Source: Cordia subcordata (Eukaryota; Streptophyta; Magnoliopsida; Boraginales; Cordiaceae). From it: a stretch of DNA of 64,000 bases. The position numbers and the translations under genes are program-made. The notes below the pieces were generated by a model, which was given only the letters and a program-made list of their open reading frames with translations, ran no database searches and was not told the DNA's origin. Positions within the stretch are counted from its first letter, which is position 1; each line of letters starts with the position of its first letter. Shown here one piece after another: positions 36,863 to 49,877 of this stretch. The DNA lies in NCBI GenBank assembly GCA_028554755.1, contig JAPTOF010000006.1, positions 1,854,501-1,918,500 of the forward strand, written 5' to 3'.

Positions 36863-39800
36863 ATGCCAGCAGTTTCAGGTGATCCCATTATGCAAATGGA
36901 AACAACATGTGGGACTCTTCTATATGAATTACAGGTCTTTGAATGTTTATGATTTATTTATAATGTATCCCTTTTGAGTTATAAGAGATTGAAATATTTA
37001 CTATTTTCCTTCTCCATTCGAATATGATTCCCTTTTTATTTTTTTTGTGTGTAATTCAATTATGATTCTGACATTGGCATCTTCTGCGAGTCAGATTATA
37101 TGGGATGAAGTCGGTGAATCTGAGACTGAAAGGGACAGGATGCTGCTTGAACTTGAGCAAGAATGTTTGGAGGTTTACAGAAGGAAGGTTGATCAGGCAA
37201 ACAAGAGTCGAGCTCAGATAAGACAGGCAATTGCTGATTCTGAAGCAGAGCTTGCAGCCATTTGTTCTTCAATGGGAGAGCGGCCGGTTCATATTAGGCA
37301 GGTCAGTTGCATAAAATCATTAACTTATGTGGAAGAATACTTGTGATGGTCTTCTGTGGGCATCCCGTGAGAATAAAATATTTGTTAAAATAGGTAATCC
37401 CAAAATGAGAGTAGACACAATAATCAATAAATTTTCAGCTACCTTTTTCGTTAGGAGCTTTCATGAAAAAAATCATAGGAGATTTTATGTAATAGATGCT
37501 GGGAATTATTGTCCATCATCAACTATGGCCTGTAATTATTAAAGCATAAATGATAGATCAGATTGTATTACTGATCATGAAATGGATAGACGCTCATACA
37601 CTCCATTCAGAACAGGAATTTCATGTCTATCATCTAGTATAGCAACAAGAAGAAAAAGGAGGGAATTACACAACTTTGTCATTGGTCTGATTTTGAACTG
37701 ATTGCTGTAGAAGATTGTGGGGGAGAGTGAGAGAGAGGGAGAGAGAGAAAGAGAGAGACTTCTGGAAATTGCACTTATGATTTTGTTTAATTAATTATCT
37801 CTATAAATATTATTCTATGTCACAAGCTAAAGAAATTGTAACAAATGTTTCTTTCCAGTCCGATCAAAATCCTGGAAGCTTGAAGGAAGAACTCAAAGCT
37901 ATCCTGCCACAGCTAGAGGAGATGCGGAAGAGGAAAAGTGACAGAAAGAATCAATTTTTTGAAGTGTTAGAGCAAATACAAAAGATTAAGAATGAAATTT
38001 ACAGGTCAGGGGGGTATATTTCTACTAACACGGTAGTGGATGAAACTGATCTGTCCTTGAGAAAGCTTGAGGAATTGCAAAGAGAGCTGCAGGGACTTCA
38101 AAATGAAAAGGTTATTCCTTCTCTTTTCTTCCCCTTCCTTTTACTTCTTTTGTCCTTTCCTAAATTATTACCTTTATCTCTTGTTTATAGATTTTGCCTC
38201 CCAGGATAGTCCTCTATACTTCTTAAAATGCCATTTTGCTTGCAGAGCGAGCGGCTGAAGCAAGTTTTGGATCATTTGACTATTTTGAATTCACTGTGCT
38301 TGGTGCTTGGTATGGACTTCAAGCAAACTGTTAGTCAGGTTCACCCCAGTTTAGGAGAGTCAGAAGCAGCAAAAAGTATCAGCAATGAGACTATTGAACT
38401 GCTAGCAGCTGCCATACACAGGTTGCGAGAGATCAAAGTACAAAGGATGCAGCGGGTATACATTTTTTGATATGCAGTTCATATCGCTCAAAATGTTTTG
38501 TTTGAGGCAATGCGACCTCCCTTTGACTTTTCAATTATGCAGCTACAAGATCTTGCGACCTCGATGTTGGAGCTTTGGAATTTGATGGATACTCCTATTG
38601 AGGAGCAACAGATGTTTCAGAATGTTACGTGTAATGTTGCTGCTTCAGAACATGAAATAACAGAACCCAACATGCTTTCCACTGACTTCATTAATTATGT
38701 GAGCAATACTCTTAAAGAAAACAATTGGTTCAATTTCAAATTATTTTATGAATTCGTTCTTGGGTAAAAGAGAAATTTCTTGTTTAGGATTAAGACCTAT
38801 TTGTGTTTTTACCTTGAAGGTTATGGCAGAAGTTTCGCGGTTGGAAGAGTTGAAAGCAAGCAAAATGAAAGAACTTGTTCTGAAAAAGAGATCAGAGCTA
38901 GAGGAGATATGTAGGAAGACTCACCTGATTCCCGAATCAGATAATTCACTAGACATTGTTATAGAAGCCATTGAATCTGGTATTGAAATTTTCAGTTTGA
39001 GGATGTCCTTTTTAATGAAATGAACTATTGTCCTCATTTGCTTTCTTCTTGCTTCAAAAAAGGAGCTGTTGATGCTGCATCTGTTCTTGAACAAATTGAG
39101 CTTCAAATAGCAAAAGTGAAAGAGGAAGCTTTTAGCCGGAAAGAAATACTTGAAAAGGTTGAGAAGTGGATGGCCGCATGTGAAGAAGAATGCTGGCTTG
39201 AGGAATATAACAGGGTTAGTTCTTTGTCCAAGTATGACAATTTATTGGTGTAATTCAGGTTATCTAAATGCCTAACATCACCGTCTCACTCTACATTACC
39301 TCTCTTTCTTGCTTAAAGGATGACAATCGCTACAATGCTGGAAGAGGTGCTCATCTTACTCTGAAGCGTGCTGAGAAAGCTCGTGCATTGGTCAATAAAC
39401 TCCCAGGTACGGGTGGTATCTTTTTGTTAGCAACAGCGTAAATTATGAATCTGTCTGACAAACTTAGTCATGATTAAGGTTTTGATTACCACATTTTGAT
39501 TTTCTCCCCCTAAATTCTGTTGGAACAGCAATGGTGGAGGCAATGGCTTCAAAAACCAGAGCGTGGGAAAATGAGCGCAGAGTAGAATTCACTTATGATG
39601 GAGTAAGCATTTCCAATCAGGACTAGAGCTTTGTTTCTTCCAGACCTTAGTCAGCATATCCAAACAACTCTAATCTAACACGACTCGTTATTTTTGTATA
39701 GATCCGCCTTCTCCTGATGCTTGAAGAGTACACTATTTTACGGCAAGAGAAGGAAGAAGAGCGCAAAAGGCAGAGGGTATGGGCATACTAAATTTGGCTT

Positions 39801-40915
39801 TTCTCTTTCTTTCTTTCTCTCTCTCTCTCTCTCTCTCTTTAAATGTTCCTCTATTTAATGTTTGATCATCTCTTCTGGCTTAAACACTTTTTCCCTTCCT
39901 CTTTTTGGTTATTTGGTTTTGTTCTCAATTTCAGGAGCAGAAAAAACTTCAGGGACAGTTAATAGCAGAACAGGAGGCTCTTTATGGTTCAAAGCCCAGC
40001 CCCATGAAAAACCAGAGTGGGAGAAAGGGTGCTAGATTGTCATGTGGAGGTGCAGGGAGTAGGCGGCTGTCTGTTGGAGGAGGAATGTTGCAAACTCCTA
40101 AATCTGATGTGCTCCATCCTACAAAAGCTACTCCAAATACACGTCAAGCTAAGAAAACTGACCGCCTGAATCACAATGAACAATTCAATCAGAGGGATGA
40201 TGTATTAACGGCATTATCAGCTGGTAATTTTCTTTGACTATCATAACATGTCTCACTGCCTTTTGACTTTATCATAGCTGACTTCATTTTGTGCCCGGGG
40301 AGAAATAATCTTACAAATTTACTGTAGGAAACTTATCATTACTGACATTATTAGATCATTACAGATTGGTTATGGTAGTACCATATTTGGTTGTGACCAG
40401 TTTATTTAGTGTTTTGTTTGATTATATGATCTAACTTCTTTGCTTTAGGAAGGAGAGGTTTGGACATAGCAGGTGTTCCGGAGAAAAAACATTCTCTCAA
40501 TGCTCGTGAAACGGAATTTCCTATGATGCGAAAGCCTTTCTCACCCATTTCTTCTACAGATTCATCAAAGTCGAACGCGACCAATATTCTGGAAGATTTG
40601 AACAAAAAACATAACGAGATGCTACAAAAGACACTTACAAATAACAACACACCATTTGCTACTCCTTCCAAGGCAATAATATCTGCCATTGGTGAAGAAA
40701 ACAGGACACCTCAAGCAATGCAAATTCCTATACCTTCTACTCCTTCCACAGTATCAGTTCCAATGCAGACGGCGATCACTCCAGCTCCCCCTGTTATTCT
40801 CCCTTCTACTGTGAAGCCAGTGTTCGAGCCTGTAGAAGAGATAGAGTACTCCTTTGAAGAGAGGAGAGCTGGTTTTGTTCTTCCTAGAACACAAATAAGG
40901 ATCAGTCAAGTCTAA
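36863..40915 (+). CDS. MAP65-3: 65-kDa microtubule-associated protein, MAP65-3 (PLEIADE) type, 12 coding exons
   Basis: Member of the PRC1/Ase1/MAP65 family, which cross-links antiparallel microtubules. MAP65-3 works in the phragmoplast midzone during cytokinesis. Exons: 36863-36934, 37095-37301, 37859-38110, 38246-38455, 38543-38698, 38820-38979, 39063-39214, 39319-39406, 39529-39602, 39702-39776, 39935-40223, 40449-40915. Phases close throughout, giving 733 aa (about 707 in Arabidopsis MAP65-3). Visible hallmarks are [20 protein letters not shown] in exons 1-2, [43 protein letters not shown], and the very conserved microtubule-binding core [20 protein letters not shown] across exons 7-8. 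These are followed by [30 protein letters not shown] and the C-terminal [11 protein letters not shown]. The GRRGLDIAG and [14 protein letters not shown] tail motifs fit MAP65-3 rather than MAP65-1. The Ser/Thr-Pro-rich C-terminus suggests cell-cycle kinase sites. Confidence 0.95.
37731..37758. repeat. (GA)n-rich tract in MAP65-3 intron 2
   Basis: An imperfect GA microsatellite about 100 bp before the exon 3 acceptor. Confidence 0.75.
39808..39838. repeat. (CT)n tract in MAP65-3 intron 10
   Basis: About a dozen CT units preceded by CTTT units. It lies on the transcribed strand and may act as part of a pyrimidine-rich intron. Confidence 0.8.
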
Positions 40916-42514
40916 TTGGAGCTACTAAAGGAAAAATTCATAATCTTTGTATTCTTTTCTAAACTGGAGTGTTTAAGCCAATTCTATTGGCTTTTCTTAA
41001 TCTGTATATAGTCTACGAATACGAACGTGGGCTGGATTATTGTTCTCTTTCATATATGCAATCTTCTCTGTTTGAGTTTTCAGTTGGTTTCTTTGTAGGC
41101 ATCAATTTTAAATGAGTACGTGGGAACTGTTGGAGCTCCCAACCTGCACAAAAGTTCCATTGCTTAATATTTTCAGCTCAGCTGTTTAAGCTGTTGTGCT
41201 TCTTCCTGAATTCAATTACTTTTTTGACCCTTACCAAAATAGGTCTCAACTGCCATTCTCCATGTGTTTCTGCAAGATTCAAATAAAGCATTATTTTTTT
41301 TTTTGGGGTCTGCAATAAAGCATCGTTTTGGTTTTCACGAAATTGAATAACAAAAGCTAAAGAGCCTGCAATTTTGATAAGGACCAAAATAAATAAAAGA
41401 CTTTAAAAGCCAGCAAGCAAGAGGAATACTATATTCTCATTGTATTTTTTTATTGACCATTCTCTGTTTTCAATCTTGCAAGCTTTCAGTCTTGCACATT
41501 ACTCTTGCTCAAAAGTGGCATAAACAGTAAATAATTCCCAAATTTGTGGGTATCTTTTATTTTATCCAGTCCACTTTAATTCACCTAAAAAAAGACAAGG
41601 AACAGGTCAGAGTTTGGAAAAATAATTGGCATTGCTCCAGTGTTAACTTTACAGCTTTAAATAATTAAACTGCTATATAAATATTAAAATAAAATTGAAA
41701 TCGTCTTTTCCCAAAATTTCCTCTTTAAAATAATTCAAATTCATTTTAACTTTTCCCCATTTTTTAAGGACCTGTTTATTAAATTTCCAAGACGGACTTG
41801 AGACCATTTTCTTAACCAAAATTAAAACTTTCAAAATTGCAATTAAAAAATTGTTAGTAGTAATTATTATCCAAATATTTTAATTAATTTCTTATTTATT
41901 TTTAATATTTTCAATTTTGTCAAACATATTTATTTCCCCCATCGCAAAAACCCTAATTTCACAACTCTACAAGAAATTCTGCAGCCAAGCAAAATTAATT
42001 TTCATTTTCTAAGAATAAAGTTTGATATCTTTAAAGCTCTCTTTGTGCTCTGCAATGGCAGAGAAGAAGCTGTAGTGCTTCAGAATATTGTAGTAAGTAG
42101 ATTTTAACTGCTGAGCTTATAAGCTGTTAAATGCTCTTTGAGTGATCAAAGCTGCGCCTAGTACTTGCTCATTTCCAGAGTTTCAAGAAGGTGTTGCTTA
42201 AGCTCCTGGGTTTTGGTTTGTTTGTTTGTTTGTTTTTTTACTTTCAATAAAAGGATTTGACTTTGAATATTCAGAGCTGCTTCTAGTTTTTGCTTTTTTG
42301 CAGAGGTTTCTGAAGTGGATTTTGTGTAAGCTTTAAAGAGTTTTCTTTTTTTGGAAAAGATTTGGTTATTTCATTAAGTTTCTCAAAAGATTTGATTTTT
42401 TCTTGTCTGCAACTTTGTGTTGCAAGAAATAGCTCAAAAAGGCTCAATCTTTTTTCAAAGTGTAGTGAATTTTCCGGTTTAGGATTTGTGGGATTGTTAT
42501 ATTTGTGTACATGA
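40916..42514. other. MAP65-3 3' flank and AHL promoter/5' UTR
   Basis: No separate gene. Bases 40916 to about 41100 are likely MAP65-3 3' UTR. AT-rich promoter DNA follows. From about 41990 the sequence looks like a 5' UTR with a probable intron: donor TTGTA|GTAAGTAG at 42093, and acceptor TTTTTTGCAG ending at 42303. A 6-codon upstream ORF (42055-42075) lies before this intron. Confidence 0.5.
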
Positions 42515-42540
42515 ATGGAGGAAAAAGAAGCTGTCAATAG
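42511..42540 (+). promoter_or_regulatory. Upstream ORF overlapping the AHL start codon
   Basis: ATGAATGG puts an ATG at 42511, four bases before the AHL start at 42515 and in another frame. It encodes MNGGKRSCQ and then stops at 42538-42540. Both ATGs have T at -3. Only the second has G at +4, so leaky scanning is plausible. Confidence 0.5.
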
Positions 42541-45500
42541 TTCTGGGATTACTCTCAAGGGTGATGAAGCTCCAGAGAGCTGTGGAATGGAGCCAAGGAG
42601 TGAAAATCCTAGCCAGCTCAGTGGATCAACGCCGGCAGCAGCAACGACCACGGTGGTGACACCGGCAATGGCGACCGCGATGGTGCCACCGGCAACAGTG
42701 ACCGCGGTGGTGACACCAGCAACTCCAGTTAGCGTGGGATTGCCAACCTCAGGAGTAAAGAAGAAGAGGGGAAGGCCAAGGAAATATGGACAAGATGGTT
42801 CACTAGCCATGGCACTGTCACCTATGCCCATTTCGGCTTCAATCCCGCTCACCGGAAATTATTCAGCTTGGAAACACAGTGCAGGCCGGCCAACGGAGTC
42901 TTTCAAGAAAAAGCACAAGTTGGATTTCGAGAGTCCGGGTAATTTTTTATATTGTATTCTCCTTTGAAAATTTGAAGCTTTAAGTTGCAATAGTGTTCCT
43001 TCATGAAATTTAGTAGAATGGGCTCCTGTTAGATAGGACAATTGATGTGCTACTGTAATGAGAATATTCAATCTTGGATTAATTCCTCAGGATTATTAGA
43101 TTTTAGATCTACTAGGGCGGTTATTGGTTCATGCAATTACCCTTTGGCATGTGTTTTGTGGTCAGCTTTGAGTAAGGTTTTGGAAGTATTCAGTTCTGAC
43201 TGGGACCACACATGTCTTGTACATCTGGAGTTTTTGGTGGGTGGGATCTAGAAGAGTTTTCATGACACTGCTGCTAAAGTTTTGGGGGAATCTTTCTTTG
43301 CATTAAAAGCTGGCTTACTAATTTTTTCAGGGGATAGGTGCTAAAGGGAAACAGAGGTAGAGACTATCGAGGGTTGGATCAGTTTTTTGGTGGTATCTTG
43401 TAAGGTTGAAGCGAGACACTATACATGTATATTCCTAGTAAGTAGTAACTTCATGAGACATGAGACGGCAGAATAATTGAAACAAGTTAAGTGGGTAATG
43501 ATGGGCGGGTCTGACGTGAAGACACAAACTAGCTGGAGCTTTTGCCATTCCAAATGAGATCAAAATAGTAGTACTTCGAGGTTTAGTGAAGCAGAAACAC
43601 CAAAATTATACTCTAATTAAAACAAGATCCGTGAAAATAAAAAGAAGATCCAGTGCCTCATGTAGTGCATACAATGGCTGATGCCTACTACTCAGTCTTG
43701 TTCGTGCCTTATCAATTCTCAAGCTCTGAGAGATACATCACAATTATTTTCCTGATAGGGACCAGAGTGAGTAATCAGATAAGACATTGCTACCTGTACT
43801 TTTATTTTGGGTATTTAAACATATAGGAACACTTAAAATTTTTAGTTTTACCATGTTCTCTTTCCTGATTTTATAATATGAACAAGAGGTTGATATGATC
43901 ATTTGATATTTTACCACATGTGAGGGGAATTTTGTTAACGTATCAATTGCACAACCAGATAAGAAGAGGCTGAATGGGGATGAAGAAAGCAATTTGATGG
44001 AGACAACTTGATTATGTGTTGACTTCCCTGATTTGGTCCTTTATTATAATTATTATTATCATAAAAAATAAACCTTAGGTGGATTATACTCTTGAAAGGT
44101 TATACTTTAGATGATTTCCAGTAATACCGGAAAAGCTTTTGAACCAATATTCTTACTACAGCTATTAAGACGCGATATGCCAAAAAGGTCAAAGCCTTAG
44201 ATGCATTCATAAACTGATTTGAGGTCAAATAATTTACTGTAAAACATGCTGAAAACTTTATATTGCTGATATTTCCTCTGGGGAAATGGTCAAGTCAATT
44301 TGTCACGATGCTTTTCTGCTTATGTTTCTGTTCAGTGTGTATTTACTTTAGCCTTGTGGTGTAACACGCATGGTAGAGGGTTAATCTTTTCAAGGGATTG
44401 AACATATTCTATTCCATGAAGGTTTATACTCATTAGTTCACTGAGATAGTGTGAAACTTCTGCAGGGGATCGGGTAGCATACTCTTTTGGGGCAAATTTC
44501 ACTCCCCATGTGATCACTGTTAATGCTGGCGAGGTATTTCTACTTCTTGTCTGACTTCAGAATTTTGTTTTTGTACTTCCCTTGCTTGAAAGTTTAGAAG
44601 ATCTCTGAAATAACAATGAGGTATAATGCACCATTGGTTAGGATGCAATAGAATTAGTATTGTTCTTATCATTTTGGGGAGGATATAGAGAAGAGGAAAA
44701 AGTTCCAGGGAGGGCTGAGTTCATGGGGTATAACTATTATTTTTGGGATCTGTACAATCTCTATTAGAAAAAGCTTGAACTGAAAAAGCAAGTTCTAATG
44801 CACCATTATTAAGTTCCTTTTTATTTTAATTGGTTTGCAGTTTGAATTTTTTAAATCACATTAACAGTACGGTCTTAAGGTACCTACCCCAGTGCACTAC
44901 TAGATCTCAAAACTGGCAAATCACTTGTTGCTGTTCCAAAACAAGTAAGAGTCAGTATGCTAAGATTGGGGAGCTTTAGCAGATGATAAATACATTGATC
45001 TTAAAGCATTAAGAACTTGGAAAAATTAAGGTTTTTTTTGTCTCATATGTGCCACATTATCAATTTTCAAGACATGTAGTTTTAATTGCTAGATATGTTC
45101 CAAAATTTTTGTCAATAAAACTATAACAAGTTCATAATTTATTATTAGTGGAGGTACAATTCAAATCATCGGACCAAGATATGGTGAATATGATATCTTT
45201 GTACTACCTAAAAAATAATCAGGGTACTGGTTATCCTTCTTGTTTTATGACTGTATGGATATGTCTTAAATCAAAGTGAAACCTTATAGTGTACATACAT
45301 ACATACACACACGCACATATGTATATATATATACATATATTAAATTCTTTTGGTTAAATTTTCTAGTAGGAGGAGTTTTTTAAGTACTTAACAATGAAAA
45401 CATTATAATATTTTGTGTCATGAAAATGTCAAGATGAGGTGATTTAGTGACATCTAAACTTTCTGGTAGTATCTTCTATTATAGAAGTAAGCATCTTTAT

Positions 45501-46981
45501 ATGGCTTTATGGCTTTTGCATACAGCCGTGGTTAGCCTCGAATCCGAGGAAAGATTATTAGGACAATAACTAGAATGCTTGTGGCAGTATCTAACTCTAA
45601 CAATATGAATTCTCTATGGAGTATCATTTTGACTATAAATAATCTAAAAAATGTTAAAAAGACGCTTCATAACAGAGAATTGATGTTTTAAGGTGATGCT
45701 TATTTGTTGAAAAATAATCCACATAATGTCCCATTTCCAGTTAGCGAAAGGACGTTGAAGCTGCTGCAGATTGCCTCTTTTAGGATTTAATAATTTAAAA
45801 TTCTGTTTCCTCTTTCTGCAAGTGTAGCATCTTATTCCCTGTTTATTTCACTGATATCTCTTGCTTTTGTTATTGCATTTCTTGTCATTTTATAGGACGT
45901 CACAATGAAGATCATGTCGTTTGCTCAACAAGGATCTAGAGCTATATGCGTCCTAGCGGCAAATGGTTCAATTTCAAATGTCACGCTTCGTCAGCCTAAT
46001 TCTTCCGGGGGCACTTTGACATATGAGGTGCGACTTTTTCTTATATTAATTACCTGCTAATATTCGACTTCCATGTAGTGTTTGGATTGAAGACCTCTTT
46101 TTTCTTGTTCTCAGTATGCATTTATTTATTCTTCTTCTTCTTTTTCGTAAAGTAAAGTAGGATATTCATTCACTTGAATGTAAGCATCTCTATGCCACTT
46201 ATTTAATTAAATCAATTCTGGATATTTTCCACAGATATAATTATCTTGTTAGTCATCTCTATGCAGGGTCGCTTTGAGATACTTTCTTTGACCGGATCAT
46301 TTATGCCTAGTGATAATGGAGTCACAAAAAGCAGATCTGGTGGGATGAGCGTGTCTCTAGCCGGCCCTGATGGTCGTGTACTGGGAGGAGGACTGGCTGG
46401 CATGTTGGTAGCAGCTGGAGCTGTCCAGGTTGGTATATAACACGAACAATAAAGAGAACTCTTGTCTTATCCAATTGGAAGATCGAATAACTTATGCTAC
46501 AACTGCCAATGATAAGTTGTGCACTTGGTAATTTTGTTGACATATATCAAGACTTACAATCAACGAAGACACTAAGAAAGCTATAGCACCTTTTGTCAAA
46601 TTGAAAGCAATAGAGTAGTTCACTACTAGTATATCACGTCTGTTTATTTTGTGACGTGTTTGAGTCCATCAGGTTGTAGTCGGCAGCTTTCTTCCTGGCC
46701 ACCAGTTGGAGCAGAAGCCGAAGAAGCAGAGGTATGAGCAGATAGCTGCTGTTACTCCTATCCCCGCCAATGCTACTAACCTTACGTCTGAAGAAAGAAA
46801 TGAGGAAACCTATGGTAGATCAAAGTTGGACACGAGTTCGCCTGCTATCTTTCATGGAGACAACTTAACTACTGTGGATTTCGTGCGTGGTTCCAAGATA
46901 TCAGCCCCAGAAAATAACACTTCTTTTAGCGGTCCTGATTCTACAGATCAAAGCCCCTCAAAATGTGAGGTTTCTTGCTGA
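42515..46981 (+). CDS. AT-hook motif nuclear-localized (AHL) protein, AHL1-like, 5 exons
   Basis: Plant chromatin protein: the AT-hook binds the minor groove of AT-rich DNA and matrix attachment regions, and the PPC/DUF296 domain trimerises and recruits partners. Exons 42515-42938, 44466-44533, 45896-46027, 46267-46428 and 46673-46981 join in phase to give 364 aa (about 356 in Arabidopsis AHL1). An Ala/Thr/Val-Pro-rich N-terminus precedes the type 2 AT-hook KKKRGRPRKYG near residues 86-96. The PPC domain runs from about residue 150 (NFTPHVITVNAGEDVTMKIM, SRAICVLAANGSISNVTLRQ). It contains the GRFEILSLTGSF core and GGMSVSLAGPDGRVLGGGLA. The domain ends VQVVVGSFLPG before a polar tail. Only one clear AT-hook is present; SAGRPTESFKKKHK is a weak second candidate. 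This suggests clade B, probably type III. Intron 1 is 1527 bp and intron 2 is 1362 bp. Confidence 0.94.
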
Positions 46982-49067
46982 TCATGTAGCTGGTGCATAA
47001 CTTGTATCTCTTGTATTTTCCATGGAATGAAACTGCTAGGCTCATTTCCCCTTTGTCTAACCACTGTTAGAGTCGTAGACGGCTTACTGTCAGTGGATAA
47101 CTTGGAGCACATTTTGTGTCAGTTTTCAAGAACTTTATTCTGCACTAGAGGATTAGGTTAGGACTTTTTAATAGTTGGATTATTCTGAAACTGTTGTGAT
47201 GATATCCCCTTGTAGCCATTGTTCAACTTGTTCGTGTCGACTAGATGTACGAAATTGAGTTGTCTGTAGTTGGAACATTAGTTTCTGTTCTGATCTCTCT
47301 TATAATGTTACATGAGTATTTGGATCCTTTCAATCTTTCATGATAGTTTCTGAATAAAATGGTTTCTGAATAATAAATTGTTAGTGCACAAATCTTCCAC
47401 ACACACCTGCATGTAAATTTGCATAAATATTTTGTATTCTTGGATTTAATTTAATGACAACGGAATTAAAAGCATTGGCTGAAGGGAACTTTAGAACGTG
47501 TTAATGTGCTTCCTGCTTTCTGTTACTTGAAAACTCCTGTATATCTAATGCCAGAGAGCACGCGGGCTGGCTTTATAGCATCAGCAACAGCTCAACCTTG
47601 AAAAAGATAAAAAGTACTTTGTTGTCCGAACAATTTCTTTTATTTCTAACCTATGTAATTTTTTAATTTGTTTCGTGCTTGCATCTCGTTTCACACTAAT
47701 AATTTGCACGTGACAATTTATTTAAAATTAGATAGTTGCCAAGTAAAACTACAATTTGTTTACATAACATGTTTAACATTTTCCTTTCACAACGATTGTA
47801 AACATACATAAATCTTTATGGAAATGATTCCTGATGAATTCTCGCTTAATTTATAGTCTTTGTAGGATAAATTCATAATCTCTTTTAAGGTCGTGTGGGA
47901 CCTACTAGTGTGAAGGTCTGTCTTCAGTTAGCCGTATGCAAATTCTTTCTTTTTCTTCAGCAAGAACGGGATATCAATAATATTCTGATTCGGCATATGA
48001 CTATTACTGTTACTGTATTGCTAAGAGTTGCCGGCGAAGGGGAGAGTGATTCGTCGCAGGTGCAGGCTTATACAGATAGAAAGAGGACGTAGTTGAGTTC
48101 AAAAGTAAGGAATTGTACGTGTATTAATTTGTTCCCTACAAAGTGGATACCAGATCTATTAATTTATTCTCTCCAGGAGTATCCCACCCGAGTGTCTGGA
48201 TTATGTTGATGGACAAAAGGAAAAAAAAGAACAGAAATGGAATCATCTGCTTATGCAGAGAAGCATCCAGGGTCACCATTCTGCAGCCACCTACGGGGAC
48301 AGATTTAAAATTTTATTCGGATGAAACTATTCTTTTCTTTTAAACGTACAAGTGTTTTTTTTTAAAAAAATGTATACTCGTTGAAAAGATTTGGGGCCAG
48401 TGGGTGGAGAAAATGAGTTAAATGCCTTATTTTTTTAAAAAAAAAAACCAAAATGCCATGTTTTCTAAACTAATGAGTAAAATGTCACAAAAAACAGCTT
48501 TGAAATTTTTTTTTTTCTTTTGAAAAGCAAATCTTCAAGTTTTCAAAACTTGAAGATGCAAAAAATCATAAGAGATCTTCGAGTTTTGAAAATTCAAAAT
48601 TAAGTTTTGTGGCATTTTACTCATTAAAACGTGGCATTTTGAAATTTTTTTTTAAAAATATAAAATAAGGCATTCAACTCATTCTCTCCTAGTGGGAGTT
48701 ACAATCCTCACTGACGCTGTGCCATATCCGCCCTTGGTCTCCGTGCATTTTGACCACCTGATGGCCATAATTTGATCCTTTCATCCACGTGATGAAGACT
48801 GAATTGCATTTCGAAAGAAACCGAGAATTCAGTTTGATAAAGATTTCATATTCTGCTAAACTATAGAAGTATACTGGGAAGAACAGGACTCTTGCGATTT
48901 CCTCATGTTAACTATGATGCTTCGTGGCATTACAAACTTGTCAGATGGTTACAACTACCATATCAGACACTGGAAATGTTTACACCCCCTAAAGAAAAAC
49001 AGAAGACATTGGAAATGGGTATAAAACAATGGAAGATTGCTCAGCTGTGGCCCAAAATGAGCAATTC
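46982..49067. other. Spacer between AHL and the small membrane protein gene
   Basis: AHL 3' UTR probably extends to about 47400 (AATAAA-like motifs near 47355-47375). The rest holds no recognisable gene. ORFs at 47895-48092 and 48143-48343 have no family signature. A foldback element occupies 48405-48690. Confidence 0.55.
48399..48696. mobile_element. Foldback/MULE-like MITE, 286 bp, with long inverted arms
   Basis: The element spans 48405-48690. The left terminus TGGAGAAAATGAGTTAAATG and the inverted right terminus AGGAGAGAATGAGTTGAATG are about 85% identical. The similarity runs on through the arms (ATGCCTTATTTT, then AAAATGCCAYGTTTT, then AATGAGTAAAATGYCACAAAA), about 100 bp each. The centre has a perfect small hairpin (CTTCAAGTTTTCAAAACTTGAAG, split around TTTTCAAAA). 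AGTGGG at 48399-48404 and 48691-48696 is a target duplication, possibly part of a mutated 9-bp one, as for Mutator-like elements. Confidence 0.75.
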
Positions 49068-49457
49068 TTAACATCGTTGGTAGAAAGAATATGTTTTAGA
49101 CTTCTCTTCCCTCCAACATCTATTGATTCTCTCAATGAATTCTTCAGCTCTTCTCCAAAGCTCATCATCTTCTTCATCTTGGTTTTCTTCTTCGCCTTGA
49201 ACCATTGGTCTGTCACCGTTGGCGTCCTTTAGTTCTCCGTTCGCTTCAGCTGAACGTGAAGCTTTTCTTCTTTCCGTGCTGCTCTCATCACCATCAGCAA
49301 CGCCACGAAGAGGAGGAATTGGTTTCTTTTCAGTAACATGTGAGCGAGGCTTCAAGCTGCCAACAAGTATAACGACTATGATCAAATTGCAGACACAGAA
49401 AACAACAAGAGAACTAGAGGCAGCTAGTGTGATCAGCTCGTACGTGGAGCCGAGCAT
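49068..49457 (-). CDS. Small single-pass membrane protein with DUF761-like C-terminus
   Basis: 129 aa, intronless. Residues about 7-34 form one strongly hydrophobic helix (LITLAASSSLVVFCVCNLII onward), followed by a polar and acidic linker (GEEENQDEEDDE). The C-terminal motif ELWRRAEEFIERINRCWREE resembles the short DUF761 (or DUF4408 plus DUF761) motif found at the C-terminus of many small plant proteins. The likely topology is a membrane anchor with an acidic cytosolic tail. The function of these families is not established. The start at 49457 is the first ATG, and the upstream region is AT-rich promoter-like DNA. Confidence 0.72.
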   Translation of the reverse strand: MLGSTYELITLAASSSLVVFCVCNLIIVVILVGSLKPRSHVTEKKPIPPLRGVADGDESSTERRKASRSAEANGELKDANGDRPMVQGEEENQDEEDDELWRRAEEFIERINRCWREEKSKTYSFYQRC

Positions 49458-49877
49458 TTTGAGGGATGTGGAAAGCTAACAGAGGGAAACTTCGAAGCTT
49501 CAGGGAGAAAACTAATGTTGCTGCCTTGCGAATCAAACATTCTTTCGGTTTTAAAAGGCTATAATGGATGGAATAAAGTGTGCCGAGGAAGCTCTTTTGG
49601 CAGAAGTTAAGGAGTAGATAAAGAGGTGTAATGTGGGGTGACATGTCAATTGCTTTAGTTTAATCATCTTTGCACTAATGGATATCAAAGGAACCCACAT
49701 GGCAACTTTCTTTCTTATTATATTTCTATTATTATTTCATTAGAAATGACAGTATACAACTTTACGAACTACTAGTTTTTCTTTTTAGTATTATTGGGAA
49801 CTCATGAATCATAGGATGAAAGGCCAAGATCAGAAGAAGACTCCTCCTAGAGGACTCCTCCTCAGTTGCTATTCTCG

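Noticed and set aside
42283..42852. 189-codon minus-strand ORF
   Set aside because: Shadow of AHL exon 1, which encodes a clear AT-hook on the plus strand.
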